Part shown: positions 33,215 through 42,061 of the stretch, piece by piece | Layout: every line of letters starts with the position of its first letter | How positions within the stretch are numbered: position 1 is the stretch's first letter | From: Chitinophagaceae bacterium | Lineage (GTDB): Bacteria; Bacteroidota; Bacteroidia; Chitinophagales; Chitinophagaceae | Length of the DNA: 64,000 bases | Direction of reading: 5' to 3' | Assembly: GCA_947447265.1 (NCBI GenBank) | Contig: CANFKC010000007.1 | Location: 62,001-126,000 of the forward strand | The notes under the pieces: model-generated | Told to the model about the DNA's origin: nothing | What the model saw: the letters and a program-made list of their open reading frames with translations, nothing else | The model's database searches: none | Translations under genes and position numbers: made by a program

Positions 33215-35509
33215 ATGAGAACAATAATTACAACTTTAGTTTTGTTGGCTTTTTCACTTACTGCATTTGCACACAGGGGCAGTATGCGCGGCACCATTTT
33301 CGATGGTAATGGCCGCAAGCCTTTAGAAGGTGTGAGCATCTTTATTAAAGATGGGTCACATAGTGCTATCACAGACGCCTTAGGTAAATTCTTTATTAAG
33401 GGTATAGAACCGGGCAGACATACAGTTTTATTGACGCATCTTGGTTATGAAAATATTACTGCTGTTGTAAAGATAGAAGATGAAGTAACCACGGACGTGA
33501 GTTACAATGTGCAGTCAGCTACAGTGCAGATGAGCGCCGTTTCTGTTAATGCAAAACGCGATTTGAATTTTTCCAGCATCAGTGCATTGGATACGAAGCA
33601 GCGGCCGGTAAACAGCACACAGGATATGTTGAGACTTATACCCGGCCTTTTTATTGCGCAACACCAGGGTGGCGGAAAGGCAGAACAGATTTTTTTACGT
33701 GGTTTTGATTGTGACCACGGTACCGACATTAATGTGAGCATCGATAATATGCCGGTAAATATGGTTTCGCACGCACATGGGCAGGGTTTTGCAGATGCCC
33801 ATTTCATTATACCGGAATCGGTGCAGGGGGTAGAGTTCGGCAAGGGGCCTTACCAAATTGATAAAGGCAATATGAATACGGCTGGTTTTGTTGCCTTCAA
33901 AACAAAGACTGATATTGAGAATAGCTTTGTGAAAGCCGAGGGTGGCACTTTCGGGTATTTCAGGTCGGTAGCCGGATTACAGTTGCTCAGCAAGGATGGA
34001 AATGCCGGTGGTCACCAGGATGCTTATGTAATGGGTGAATATGGGTATAACCGTAGTTACTTTGACCAGTCGCAGAATTTTAACAGGCTCAATTTGATGG
34101 GTAAGTATACCAACTATGTTGGCGCCAATAAAATACTTACTTTGACCCTGTCAGGATTTCATTCGTCATGGGATGCCTCGGGGCAAATTCCGACCCGTGC
34201 AGTTGATGAGGGTATTGTAGGCCTGTATGGCGGTATGGACCCGGAGGGTGGTGTTACCAGCAGGTATAATATGAACCTTCAGTATTTTCAGAGTATCAAT
34301 ACCAACAGTTACTTTAAAAGCAATTTTTATCTCACTTCTTATTCTTTCAATTTGTATTCTGACTTTACCTATTTCCTGGAAGATTCAGTGCAGGGCGATC
34401 AGATACGACAGGCGGAAAACCGGGTTATCGCGGTGTACAACAGCGAGTACAGTTCTTCTTACAATATTGGGAAGTTAAAGACGAAATCACAGTTTGGTTT
34501 AGGTGTACGGTATGATGCTGTTAAAGATGATGAGTTAACGCACACGATGGCAAAGACTATAGTTATTAACCCGATAGAGTTGGGCGATGTGCATGAAACC
34601 AATCTGTATAGCTATTTTAACCATTCTTTCTTTCTTACACCGCAACTTGTTGTAAATCTTGGTGCGCGCTACGATTATTTTATTCAGCAGTATGATAATA
34701 GGTTATTGGCTGACAGGCCTCGTTATACGTTCAATAATGGCAAGCTGAGTCCGAAGGCAGGCGCGTACTATAATTTTTCAGATAATGCCCGGTTGTATTA
34801 CAGCTACGGAACGGGTTTCCATACCAATGATACGCGCACCCAGGCATTGGGCAGGCAGTTAGGTAGCGATGTCATTATACGTAATACTATTCCCGGTGCG
34901 TTCGGGCATGACCTTGGGCTAGTTGTTAAACCAGCAAAGGGGCTGTTGCTATCTGGTGCATTATGGTTGCTGGATATGCAGCAGGAATATACCTATGTTA
35001 GCGATGTAGCGGTAATAGACAGTGGCGGCAAAACCCGCCGCTGTGGTTTCGATCTTTCAGCGCGCTATCAATTGAATAAATGGTTCTATTTTGACGTTGA
35101 CCTGAATTATTCGCATGGGCGGTATACTGATCTGTCAGCTGGTGCTAATTTTATTGCGTTGGCGCCTAACTTCACCTCAATTGGTGGCATAACGTATACC
35201 TACAACAAGAGCCTATCCGCAAGTATGCGATACCAGCATATAAGCAACCGTCCGGCCAACAGTGACAATTCGCTAACTGCATTAGGTTATACCGTTTGTG
35301 ATGCCGTAATAAATTATTCCCGGCCGCACTATGAATTTGGCGCACAAGTGCAAAATATGTTTAATGTAAAATGGAGGGAAGCTCAGTTTGCTACAGAAAC
35401 GCGGCTTAAATATCCGAATGGAACCATTGAAAATCAACGCATTAGTGATGTTTGTTACACACCAGGAACTCCGTTTTTTTTGAAGTTGAGCGCAACGTAT
35501 AAATTCTAA
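33215..35509 (+). CDS. TonB-dependent outer membrane receptor with His-rich plug
   Basis: This 764-residue receptor imports a ligand through the outer membrane using TonB energy. A signal peptide (TTLVLLAFSLTAFA) would leave a mature N-terminus His-Arg-Gly. A carboxypeptidase-regulatory-like domain (about residues 22-105) precedes the plug, which has TQDMLRLIPGLFIAQHQGG and the segment at residues 165-197 with DCDHGTDI and HAHGQGFADAHF. The barrel follows, ending in the typical aromatic TPFFLKLSATYKF. The His-rich plug motif is shared with receptors found beside HupE-like genes and suggests a metal ligand. I use the ATG at 33215; the in-frame start at 33155 would put 20 polar residues before the signal. 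Confidence 0.9.
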   Translation: MRTIITTLVLLAFSLTAFAHRGSMRGTIFDGNGRKPLEGVSIFIKDGSHSAITDALGKFFIKGIEPGRHTVLLTHLGYENITAVVKIEDEVTTDVSYNVQSATVQMSAVSVNAKRDLNFSSISALDTKQRPVNSTQDMLRLIPGLFIAQHQGGGKAEQIFLRGFDCDHGTDINVSIDNMPVNMVSHAHGQGFADAHFIIPESVQGVEFGKGPYQIDKGNMNTAGFVAFKTKTDIENSFVKAEGGTFGYFRSVAGLQLLSKDGNAGGHQDAYVMGEYGYNRSYFDQSQNFNRLNLMGKYTNYVGANKILTLTLSGFHSSWDASGQIPTRAVDEGIVGLYGGMDPEGGVTSRYNMNLQYFQSINTNSYFKSNFYLTSYSFNLYSDFTYFLEDSVQGDQIRQAENRVIAVYNSEYSSSYNIGKLKTKSQFGLGVRYDAVKDDELTHTMAKTIVINPIELGDVHETNLYSYFNHSFFLTPQLVVNLGARYDYFIQQYDNRLLADRPRYTFNNGKLSPKAGAYYNFSDNARLYYSYGTGFHTNDTRTQALGRQLGSDVIIRNTIPGAFGHDLGLVVKPAKGLLLSGALWLLDMQQEYTYVSDVAVIDSGGKTRRCGFDLSARYQLNKWFYFDVDLNYSHGRYTDLSAGANFIALAPNFTSIGGITYTYNKSLSASMRYQHISNRPANSDNSLTALGYTVCDAVINYSRPHYEFGAQVQNMFNVKWREAQFATETRLKYPNGTIENQRISDVCYTPGTPFFLKLSATYKF

Positions 35510-35797
35510 AGGAATTACCCAACGTTAAGCCAATATTATGCGTCTTCTTTGAAGAAGATAGTAAATTTACATAATAGATATTATTTTATTTTATTTGTCG
35601 GTAATTTTTTAACCGGAAATTAAAATATTTTATATTAGCAGGAGTTTGTGTAGATTTTTTCTATCTGCAACGGGGAAAATAGGGTAGTTATCAAAAAAAA
35701 TACATATTTTGGCTGTTGATTTCTCTTTTTCTGTGAGATGGGCTTTGTGAAGGAGAAATACGCTTGGAATTTTTTACGTTTATAAAGACACACAGTT

Positions 35798-38700
35798 ATG
35801 AAAAACAGAGTTTTACTGTTACTAAGTTTCCTCTTCTTTGGCCTCTCTTACAGTTCGAATGGCCAGATCGCATGCCCCGATAACATTGATTTTGAGCTTG
35901 GTAATCTCTCTGTGTGGAATTATTATATTGGTAGCTGTTGCACTGGTGGTGGTACTGGGACTATGACAGGTTGGACTTCGTCTACACCGATAGCTACCCG
36001 TCACAGGCTTACTTCTGGCACAGCAACCGACCCTTACGGTGGGTTTCCTGTAGTAGCGCCAGGTGGAGGCTCGTACTCTTTCAGGCTGGGTAACAGTAAT
36101 GTTAACTATGAGGCGGACAGGGCGCGTTATTATGTGCATGTGCCTGCAGGTGCAACCAACTATTCACTCGTATACCGTTTTGCAATCGTTTTGCAGGATG
36201 GTGGTCACTCTGCTTCTATACAACCGAGGTTTAATGTGACAGCAACAGACTCTGCAAGTGGCGTGCCTGTGCACGGCTCCTGCGCAGCATATTACTATAC
36301 AGCCGGCAGTACTATGCCGGGCTTTACTACATCTTCTTCATCAAGCGATGTACACTATCTTCCATGGACTACGGCTACCATCAACCTTTCCGGTACCGGC
36401 GGCCGAACCATTACTATTGACTTTGAGAGCGGCGACTGCGGTGCCGGTGGACACTTTGGTTATGGTTACCTGGATATGAACTGTTCGTTATTTGCCCTTT
36501 CTACCTTATCGTGCGATTCTAATAATAATACATTAACGGCGCCGTCGGGCTATGCAAGCTATTTGTGGTATGACTCTTCAACGTTCGCCTCCGTGCTTGC
36601 CACTACGCAAACAGTTACCTTTACCACTACTACTCCAACTACTTATGCACTGGTGCTATTGCCCTATGCGGGCTATGGGTGTCCCGATACACTTTATACA
36701 CGAATCACTCCATCTAACCTTCAGGTCCGAGGGATGCGTGACACAACATTATGCTTTAGTTCAGGATTGGTCATGGATATCGGAGCGACCGATATTATAG
36801 GGCCACTGACCTATAGCTGGTCGCCATCGTCAAGCTTGAGCTGCGATACCTGCGCACATCCTATTGCAACACCGAGTGGTACAACTACTTACTATGTTAC
36901 AGTTACCAATCCGGCGGGTTGTACCAAAACTGATACCATAGTTGTGAGCGGAGATTTTATTCCTGTGACTATAACCAACACTCCAGCTTCGTGCTATGGT
37001 ACGCATGATGGTACGGCAACAATTACAAGTCCGGTTTCGTTAAGCTATGTATGGAGCAGCGCTCCGCCACAGTATACGGCAACGGCTACGGGCCTTGCTG
37101 CCGGCACTTACACTTGCGTAATTACAGACTCCGTTGGTTGTACCGGTTACCTTATTACTACAATAGCGCAACCGCCTGCGAATATTTTATTCCTAGCCGA
37201 TTCGACTGACCCTACTACCTGTGGCGGCAGTGATGGTACCATTACTATTGGCGGTTTAGTACCGGGATCTACCGATACTATCGACTATATTGCTAACGGT
37301 GTGCATGTTGTTGCGTACATTACTGCTTCATCAACAGGAACTTATGTATTTTCAGGTTTGGTACAAGGTATCTATGATAGCTTTACGGTAGTAACTTCAG
37401 GTTGCCCTTATACTATTACACGAAGTGTATCATTAAATGACCCGCTGCCGCCTGCCAGACCTTATGCGGGTAGCAACAGTCCGGTCTGCCTTGGCGATTC
37501 TTTAATAATGAATGTAATAGAAACGACTACCGGATGTACATTCCGTTGGTCAGGTCCTGGTGGGTACGTATCAACTACACAGAATCCATTGCGTAACCCA
37601 TCGGCTTACAGTGATACCGGCAGGTATATTGTGGTAGTGAGTAAGGCTAACTGTTTTGTTTCTGACACAACTTATGTTTCTATTAAGCCAAAGCCAATTC
37701 CATTTGCTAATAACAACAGCCCATTCTGCGCTGGTAATACACTTAATTTAACCAGCTTCTCAAGTAATGGCGCTACATCTTACTCGTGGAGCGGACCCGC
37801 GTTCTACAGTTCTACTAACCAGAACCCTTCTATTGCAAATGCACAGACCGGCGTAACTGGTACTTATACAGTAACTATGTTCCTGAATGGTTGCAAGGAT
37901 ATGGCCACTACTAATGTTGTAGTAAACCCAATACCGGCAGCGCCAATTGTTGCTGACCTGGAATATTGCCAATACGATGTTGTTCCTGCTTTAACTGCAA
38001 CTGGTACCAACCTTACCTGGTATACTGACGCGATTACAGGTTCAGGTACTGGCACTGCACCGGTACCATCAACAGCATTGCCTGGTACTTTTACCTGGTA
38101 TGTATCTCAGACTACTGCTGCAGGTTGCATGGGTGACCGCGCTGCAATAAATGTGAAAATCAATCCATTCCCTCAGGTTAGCATGACACAGACTGACAGC
38201 GTATTCTGCGTGGGTAACAGTGTGACTTTCTTCGGTGGTAATTCAGGCGAGGCGACTACTGGTATTACCTGGCATTTTGGCGACGATTCTGTACTGAATG
38301 TTAACCCGGTTATGCATACGTTTGACTTTACGGGTACTTATACAATTACTATACAGTCTTATTACAAATTATGCCCTACACAAACTATCAGTAAGACTGT
38401 TACTGTTTATCCTACACCTAAGATTTACCTCGGTGATGATACCGTTTTATGCGGTGGAAGCGGCGTAATTTTGTTGAAAGATTACATCAATGCCAGCAAC
38501 CCTGCAGCAAGGTGGCAGTGGAATAATGGAGATAGCAGATCAGGTATTACTATTACACAGCCAGGCTTGTACTTCGCTAAGGTTATTATTGATGGTTGCG
38601 AAGCTACTGACTCCATTTTAGTAGTAAAAGATTGCTACGTGAATATCCCTAACGTGTTTACACCGAATGGCGACGGTATCAATGATTACTTCTTCCCGCG

Positions 38701-38917
38701 TGATTTCCTTGCAAAAGGCCTTACATCATTTAAGCTTGACGTTTACAATCGTTGGGGTCAGCTGATTTTTACAACTGATAAAACAGAAGGTAAAGGATGG
38801 GATGGTATGTTGAATGGTATACCTCAACCAGAAGGTGTGTTTGTATACGTTCTTGATGCAACATTCCGTGATGGTAAAATGGAGCACCACCAGGGCAATG
38901 TAACCTTGATAAGATAA
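35798..38917 (+). CDS. Large secreted surface protein with T9SS type B (gliding-type) C-terminal domain
   Basis: The 1039-residue protein has a signal peptide (LLLLSFLFFGLSYSSNGQ), an N-terminal beta-sandwich-like region of about 230 residues with several cysteines, then repeated Ig-like/SprB-type modules (for example TNTPASCYGTHDGTATITSP and GSNSPVCLGDSLIMN twice in variant form). A PKD-like domain (ITWHFGDDSVLNVNPVMHTF) follows, and a C-terminal NVFTPNGDGINDYF...VYNRWGQLIF...GNVTLIR domain. That last domain marks T9SS type B cargo, which is usually attached to or released from the cell surface and often acts in adhesion. It is a single gene with a hairpin after the stop. Confidence 0.9.
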   Translation: MKNRVLLLLSFLFFGLSYSSNGQIACPDNIDFELGNLSVWNYYIGSCCTGGGTGTMTGWTSSTPIATRHRLTSGTATDPYGGFPVVAPGGGSYSFRLGNSNVNYEADRARYYVHVPAGATNYSLVYRFAIVLQDGGHSASIQPRFNVTATDSASGVPVHGSCAAYYYTAGSTMPGFTTSSSSSDVHYLPWTTATINLSGTGGRTITIDFESGDCGAGGHFGYGYLDMNCSLFALSTLSCDSNNNTLTAPSGYASYLWYDSSTFASVLATTQTVTFTTTTPTTYALVLLPYAGYGCPDTLYTRITPSNLQVRGMRDTTLCFSSGLVMDIGATDIIGPLTYSWSPSSSLSCDTCAHPIATPSGTTTYYVTVTNPAGCTKTDTIVVSGDFIPVTITNTPASCYGTHDGTATITSPVSLSYVWSSAPPQYTATATGLAAGTYTCVITDSVGCTGYLITTIAQPPANILFLADSTDPTTCGGSDGTITIGGLVPGSTDTIDYIANGVHVVAYITASSTGTYVFSGLVQGIYDSFTVVTSGCPYTITRSVSLNDPLPPARPYAGSNSPVCLGDSLIMNVIETTTGCTFRWSGPGGYVSTTQNPLRNPSAYSDTGRYIVVVSKANCFVSDTTYVSIKPKPIPFANNNSPFCAGNTLNLTSFSSNGATSYSWSGPAFYSSTNQNPSIANAQTGVTGTYTVTMFLNGCKDMATTNVVVNPIPAAPIVADLEYCQYDVVPALTATGTNLTWYTDAITGSGTGTAPVPSTALPGTFTWYVSQTTAAGCMGDRAAINVKINPFPQVSMTQTDSVFCVGNSVTFFGGNSGEATTGITWHFGDDSVLNVNPVMHTFDFTGTYTITIQSYYKLCPTQTISKTVTVYPTPKIYLGDDTVLCGGSGVILLKDYINASNPAARWQWNNGDSRSGITITQPGLYFAKVIIDGCEATDSILVVKDCYVNIPNVFTPNGDGINDYFFPRDFLAKGLTSFKLDVYNRWGQLIFTTDKTEGKGWDGMLNGIPQPEGVFVYVLDATFRDGKMEHHQGNVTLIR

Positions 38918-38942
38918 TACTTAGGATTAGATGTTATAATGA

Positions 38943-38978
38943 AGAAGGAGGATGTTTCGAAAGAAAAATCCTCCTTCT
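38943..38978 (+). terminator. Hairpin terminator
   Basis: A perfect 11-bp stem (38943-38953 with 38968-38978) and 14-base loop lies 25 bases after the surface-protein gene. Confidence 0.75.
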
Positions 38979-38995
38979 CGTTTAAATGGGGCGTT

Positions 38996-39050
38996 ATACT
39001 GGCGTTACAAACGCCGTTCCGTGGCTATCTGGGATGCAAACGCGGACGAG
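38996..39050 (+). repeat. Double-hairpin repeat, copy 1
   Basis: The first hairpin is intact (GGCGTT-ACA-AACGCC). The second has lost its 5' arm, though the GCAAACGCGGACGAG end is preserved. It lies between converging genes. Confidence 0.85.
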
Positions 39051-39055
39051 TGGAG

Positions 39056-39748
39056 TTAGAAGTCGCATAGTACGGGTAAATGATCGCTTTTGAGAAGCCA
39101 TTCATCTCTTTGCCCAATTTCGAAATTTGTTATCTTATTGGCTATTTCTTTAGGTGCAAAAATATAGTCGATATGGTATGGTTTATTTAGGTTCTTCTGC
39201 AAAAAGAAAGTAGGATGTTGTTCTTCGCCTTGCAGAAAATTGTAGTGTTTATGGTAGAAACTAATGATGTCGATTTCAGCCAGTTCTTTTACAACATCTG
39301 AATGGTTCCAGATTCGCCATGGCTCATCCCAGATTTTATTGCTATTGAAATCTCCTACAATAAGACAGCCGCTCATATTGTGCTTATTGATTTGCAGATA
39401 CTTCCAGAATTGGCCGATGTACCTATAAGTAATTGAATTGTTCCGTTTTGTCCAAACAGCCACAAGATTAAATTCATCGTTTACGTTGCAGGCTATAAAC
39501 GACTTCAGACCGTCAGTTTCCCATTGCAAATCTGCAATCTGGATTCCCGGTCTTGCAAATATCCCAAGTCCTTTATGTTTGTTTTCACCCGTCCACAGAA
39601 AGTTGCCGGCCCACGCTCTATAATTTACATCATTTGATTTTTCCGGGTCTTCACATTCCTGAATTACATAAATGTCTGCATCATACTTCGTGATAGCATC
39701 GAACTTTTTTCTAAATGCCCCATTACAATTCCACGTTACAATCCGCAT
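39056..39748 (-). CDS. Endonuclease/exonuclease/phosphatase (EEP) family protein
   Basis: The 230-residue product has the EEP fold motifs in order: MRIVTWNCNGAF, the metal-binding glutamate in YVIQECEDP, GLGIFAR, the catalytic GDFNSN, HIDYIF and the C-terminal SDHLPVLCDF. Members hydrolyse phosphodiester or phosphate bonds in DNA, RNA, lipids or inositol phosphates. With no signal peptide it is probably cytoplasmic and nucleic-acid directed, but the substrate cannot be told. It is bracketed on both sides by copies of the double-hairpin repeat. Confidence 0.88.
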   Translation of the reverse strand: MRIVTWNCNGAFRKKFDAITKYDADIYVIQECEDPEKSNDVNYRAWAGNFLWTGENKHKGLGIFARPGIQIADLQWETDGLKSFIACNVNDEFNLVAVWTKRNNSITYRYIGQFWKYLQINKHNMSGCLIVGDFNSNKIWDEPWRIWNHSDVVKELAEIDIISFYHKHYNFLQGEEQHPTFFLQKNLNKPYHIDYIFAPKEIANKITNFEIGQRDEWLLKSDHLPVLCDF

Positions 39749-39874
39749 GAGTGTGTTTGATTTCTAATTCTTCCGGGTATTAACCGCAAACTAGTGAAAA
39801 TTCACAGTTGCGATGCACTCGCCAGGATTAAGGTATATCGGCAGTATGGCAATGGCGCTTTTTTTGGTGGCTTC

Positions 39875-39928
39875 ATACAGGCGTTACAAACGCAGTTCCG
39901 TGACATCCGCGTTGCAAACGCGGACGAG
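39875..39928 (+). repeat. Double-hairpin repeat, copy 2
   Basis: The second hairpin (CCGCGTT-GCA-AACGCGG) is intact. The first has one mismatch at its outer pair (AACGCA). Confidence 0.85.
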
Positions 39929-39944
39929 TGGAGTAGGAAGTATT

Positions 39945-39998
39945 ATACAGGCCTTACAAACGCAGTTCCGTGGCATCCGCGTTACAAACGCGGACGAG
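39945..39998 (+). repeat. Double-hairpin repeat, copy 3
   Basis: The second hairpin is intact with ACA loop. The first arm reads GGCCTT and is only partly paired. Confidence 0.85.
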
Positions 39999-40025
39999 TG
40001 TAGACAACACTCTATTTGTGGTTTC

Positions 40026-40082
40026 ATACTGGCGTTACAAACGCCGTTCCGTGGTGGCATCCACGTTGCAGACGCGGACGAG
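40026..40082 (+). repeat. Double-hairpin repeat, copy 4
   Basis: The first hairpin is perfect. The linker has a three-base duplication (GTGGTGG) and the second stem is partly broken (CCACGTT with GACGCGG). Confidence 0.8.
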
Positions 40083-40093
40083 TGAAGCGACAA

Positions 40094-41512
40094 TTACTGC
40101 ACCGTAACCCGCTGTGTTATCTGCTGGCCGTTGAGGTCGGCGGTTACCAGGTATATGCCCTTGACAGTTAATTGGATGGGCAGGGGTTCGTTGGTTTTGG
40201 CATGCAGGCGTTGTGCCTGGCGGCCATCCATGGCGGTAATGCTTACATCCATATCCTCATTCCTTTTGGCCGTGCAACGGATAGTGAAGGTGCCGTTGCT
40301 GGTTGGGTTGGGCGCTATTGCCAGGTTAGCCAATTCTAGCGGAGTAACATTGTTTACCACTAAAACAGGGTGCTTGATCTTGCGTATGCAGTAATTGTAA
40401 ATATCGTTTATGTAGAGGTCGCCATTGGTGTTAAGTGACAGATGGGCAACGTCGCCACTCAGTTTTGCCGCAGTAGCCGGTCCGCCATCACCAGAAAAGC
40501 CCGCCGAATCCAGTATCCCTGCAACAGTAGTCAGTATGCCGGTGGGTGAAATTTTCCTCACAAAAGAACTTTGTGGCGCAGCACCACTCTGGTGGGTTTC
40601 TACAAAATAAACGGTTCCATCTTTGTCAACAGCTATGCCGCGTAAGCGATCAGACAGCGCGGCTGAGCTTGCCGGGCTCCCATCTGTGGTATAGCCGCCC
40701 ACACCAGTGCCGGCAAGCAGGTGCAACACCCCTGTGGCATCAATTTTCACCACCCTTCCGAACGCGGAACTACCACTACCTGCTCCACCGGTATAATATA
40801 TTGCGCCGTGAGCATCGGTAGTAATGCACGCAATTCCACCAAGACCTGTAGCAGTTGCTGGTGCACCATTGTTAAAGGTGGTGTCTGCGCAGCCCTGTCC
40901 GGCAACAATTCGTACAATACCGTCGCTGGCAATTTTTCTTATACACTGGCAACTATCTGCATAATACAACTGGCCTACAGAATCGACCCAGAGCGAAGAA
41001 CCGCTCAAACCGGTAGACGCATAGCCGGCTGCCGTTGCCGGGCCATTTAGCCCCACAAAGTTGCCGCCGTTTACGCTGGTTATCATGGTACTCAATATAC
41101 CCGATGGCGAAATTTTGCGGATGCCTAAGTACGTATCAAAAAACAAATTACCTGCATAATCGGCTCCAATGTTGCCAGTGTAAAATAACGATACTGCTGT
41201 TGCCGGATAGCCATCTCCGGTATCTGTTGGCGCGCCTACCCATACTCCGTTACCCGCAATTGTGTTTATAATGCCAAAACTATCCACTTTTCGGATACGC
41301 AGATAATCGGAAATGTAGAGATTGCCCCGGTTGTCGGTTGCAATGCCATTGGCGGATCCTGAGCCTCCTATTTTGGCATTGGTAGCCTGTCCGCCATCGC
41401 CTGAATAGCCATTTACACCAGGTGTGCCGGCAATGGTAGTAATAATTTGTGCACTTGAAAAGAATGGTGCGAACGTCAGCAACAACAGCAGAAAAGTGAT
41501 TTGGTTTTTCAT
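40094..41512 (-). CDS. Secreted NHL-repeat protein with T9SS type A sorting domain
   Basis: This 472-residue protein has a signal peptide (LLLLLTFAPFFSSAQ) followed by about six NHL/beta-propeller blades. Each has a form of 'GNLYISDYxxIRKVD' and 'ITTIAGTPGVNGYSGDGGQAT', such as GNLFFDTYLGIRKISPSG and GDLYINDIYNYCIRKIK. The last 75 residues, starting LAIAPNPTSNGTFTI, form a type A T9SS sorting domain. It is expected outside the cell or on its surface; propellers of this kind bind proteins or carbohydrates, and no catalytic function is evident. Double-hairpin repeats lie on both sides of the gene. Confidence 0.88.
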   Translation of the reverse strand: MKNQITFLLLLLTFAPFFSSAQIITTIAGTPGVNGYSGDGGQATNAKIGGSGSANGIATDNRGNLYISDYLRIRKVDSFGIINTIAGNGVWVGAPTDTGDGYPATAVSLFYTGNIGADYAGNLFFDTYLGIRKISPSGILSTMITSVNGGNFVGLNGPATAAGYASTGLSGSSLWVDSVGQLYYADSCQCIRKIASDGIVRIVAGQGCADTTFNNGAPATATGLGGIACITTDAHGAIYYTGGAGSGSSAFGRVVKIDATGVLHLLAGTGVGGYTTDGSPASSAALSDRLRGIAVDKDGTVYFVETHQSGAAPQSSFVRKISPTGILTTVAGILDSAGFSGDGGPATAAKLSGDVAHLSLNTNGDLYINDIYNYCIRKIKHPVLVVNNVTPLELANLAIAPNPTSNGTFTIRCTAKRNEDMDVSITAMDGRQAQRLHAKTNEPLPIQLTVKGIYLVTADLNGQQITQRVTVQ

Positions 41513-41564
41513 ATAAGGATATCCATGCGACGTGCCAGTGTCAGGTTAGAATTAAGGTGTCTGG

Positions 41565-41572
41565 CAAATGTA
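41565..41572 (-). promoter_or_regulatory. Putative promoter of the NHL-repeat gene
   Basis: The minus strand reads TACATTTG (TAnnTTTG) with a TTGG box 17 bases upstream of it, a plausible -33/-7 pair about 50 bases before the start codon. Confidence 0.5.
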
Positions 41573-41634
41573 TTATTTTTCAATGAATCCAATATGATAT
41601 TTTAGTCTGCGCCGGAACGGCGGCGCAGGTGTTG

Positions 41635-42026
41635 TGTTGCCGGCTTGCTTTAGGGTCGCTGCGGTTTGAATACTGGCGTTACAAACGCCGTTCCGTGGCA
41701 TCCGCGTTACAAACGCGGACGAGAGTAGTGTTGCCGGCTTGCTTTAGTGTTGCTGCGGTTTGAATACTGGCGTTACAAACGCCGTTCCGTGGCATCCGCG
41801 TTACAAACGCGGACGAGAGCAGTGTTGCTTTCTTGCTTTAGTGTTGCTGCGGTTTGAATACTGGCGTTACAAACGCCGTTCCGTGGCATCCGCGTTGCAA
41901 ACGCGGACGAGAGCAGTGTTGCCAGCTAGCTTTAGTGTCGCTTCAGTTTGAATACTGGCGTTGCAAACGCCGTTCCGAGGTGTCCGCGTTACAAACGCGG
42001 ACGAGTGCAGTAAAAACACGGACGAG
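41635..42026 (+). repeat. Tandem array: four 94-bp units each holding a double-hairpin repeat, plus a fragment
   Basis: Units start at 41635, 41729, 41823 and 41917 with an exact 94-base period. Each contains a leader (TGTTGCCGGCTTGCTTTAG-like), the GGTTTGAATACT junction and a double-hairpin repeat (at 41670, 41764, 41858 and 41952). The last unit is the most diverged but has the longest second stem. A fragment ending CACGGACGAG closes the array at 42012-42026. Confidence 0.95.
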
Positions 42027-42061
42027 TGGGACACAAACCTGACGGCGAATAACTATGATAG

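Larger units (their letters stand above)
39749..40093. other. Intergenic region made largely of double-hairpin repeats
   Basis: These 345 bases contain three copies of the double-hairpin repeat and short linkers. Open frames here are translations of the repeats and not genes. Confidence 0.7.
41513..42061. other. Intergenic region with a tandem repeat array
   Basis: These 549 bases contain the promoter element of the NHL gene (41565-41572) and the four-unit tandem array at 41635-42010 plus a fragment. No gene is present. Confidence 0.7.

Noticed and set aside
41635-42026. Regularly spaced array that could be mistaken for a CRISPR
   Set aside because: The segments between the hairpins are themselves repeated and not unique spacers, only four units exist, and no cas genes are near.
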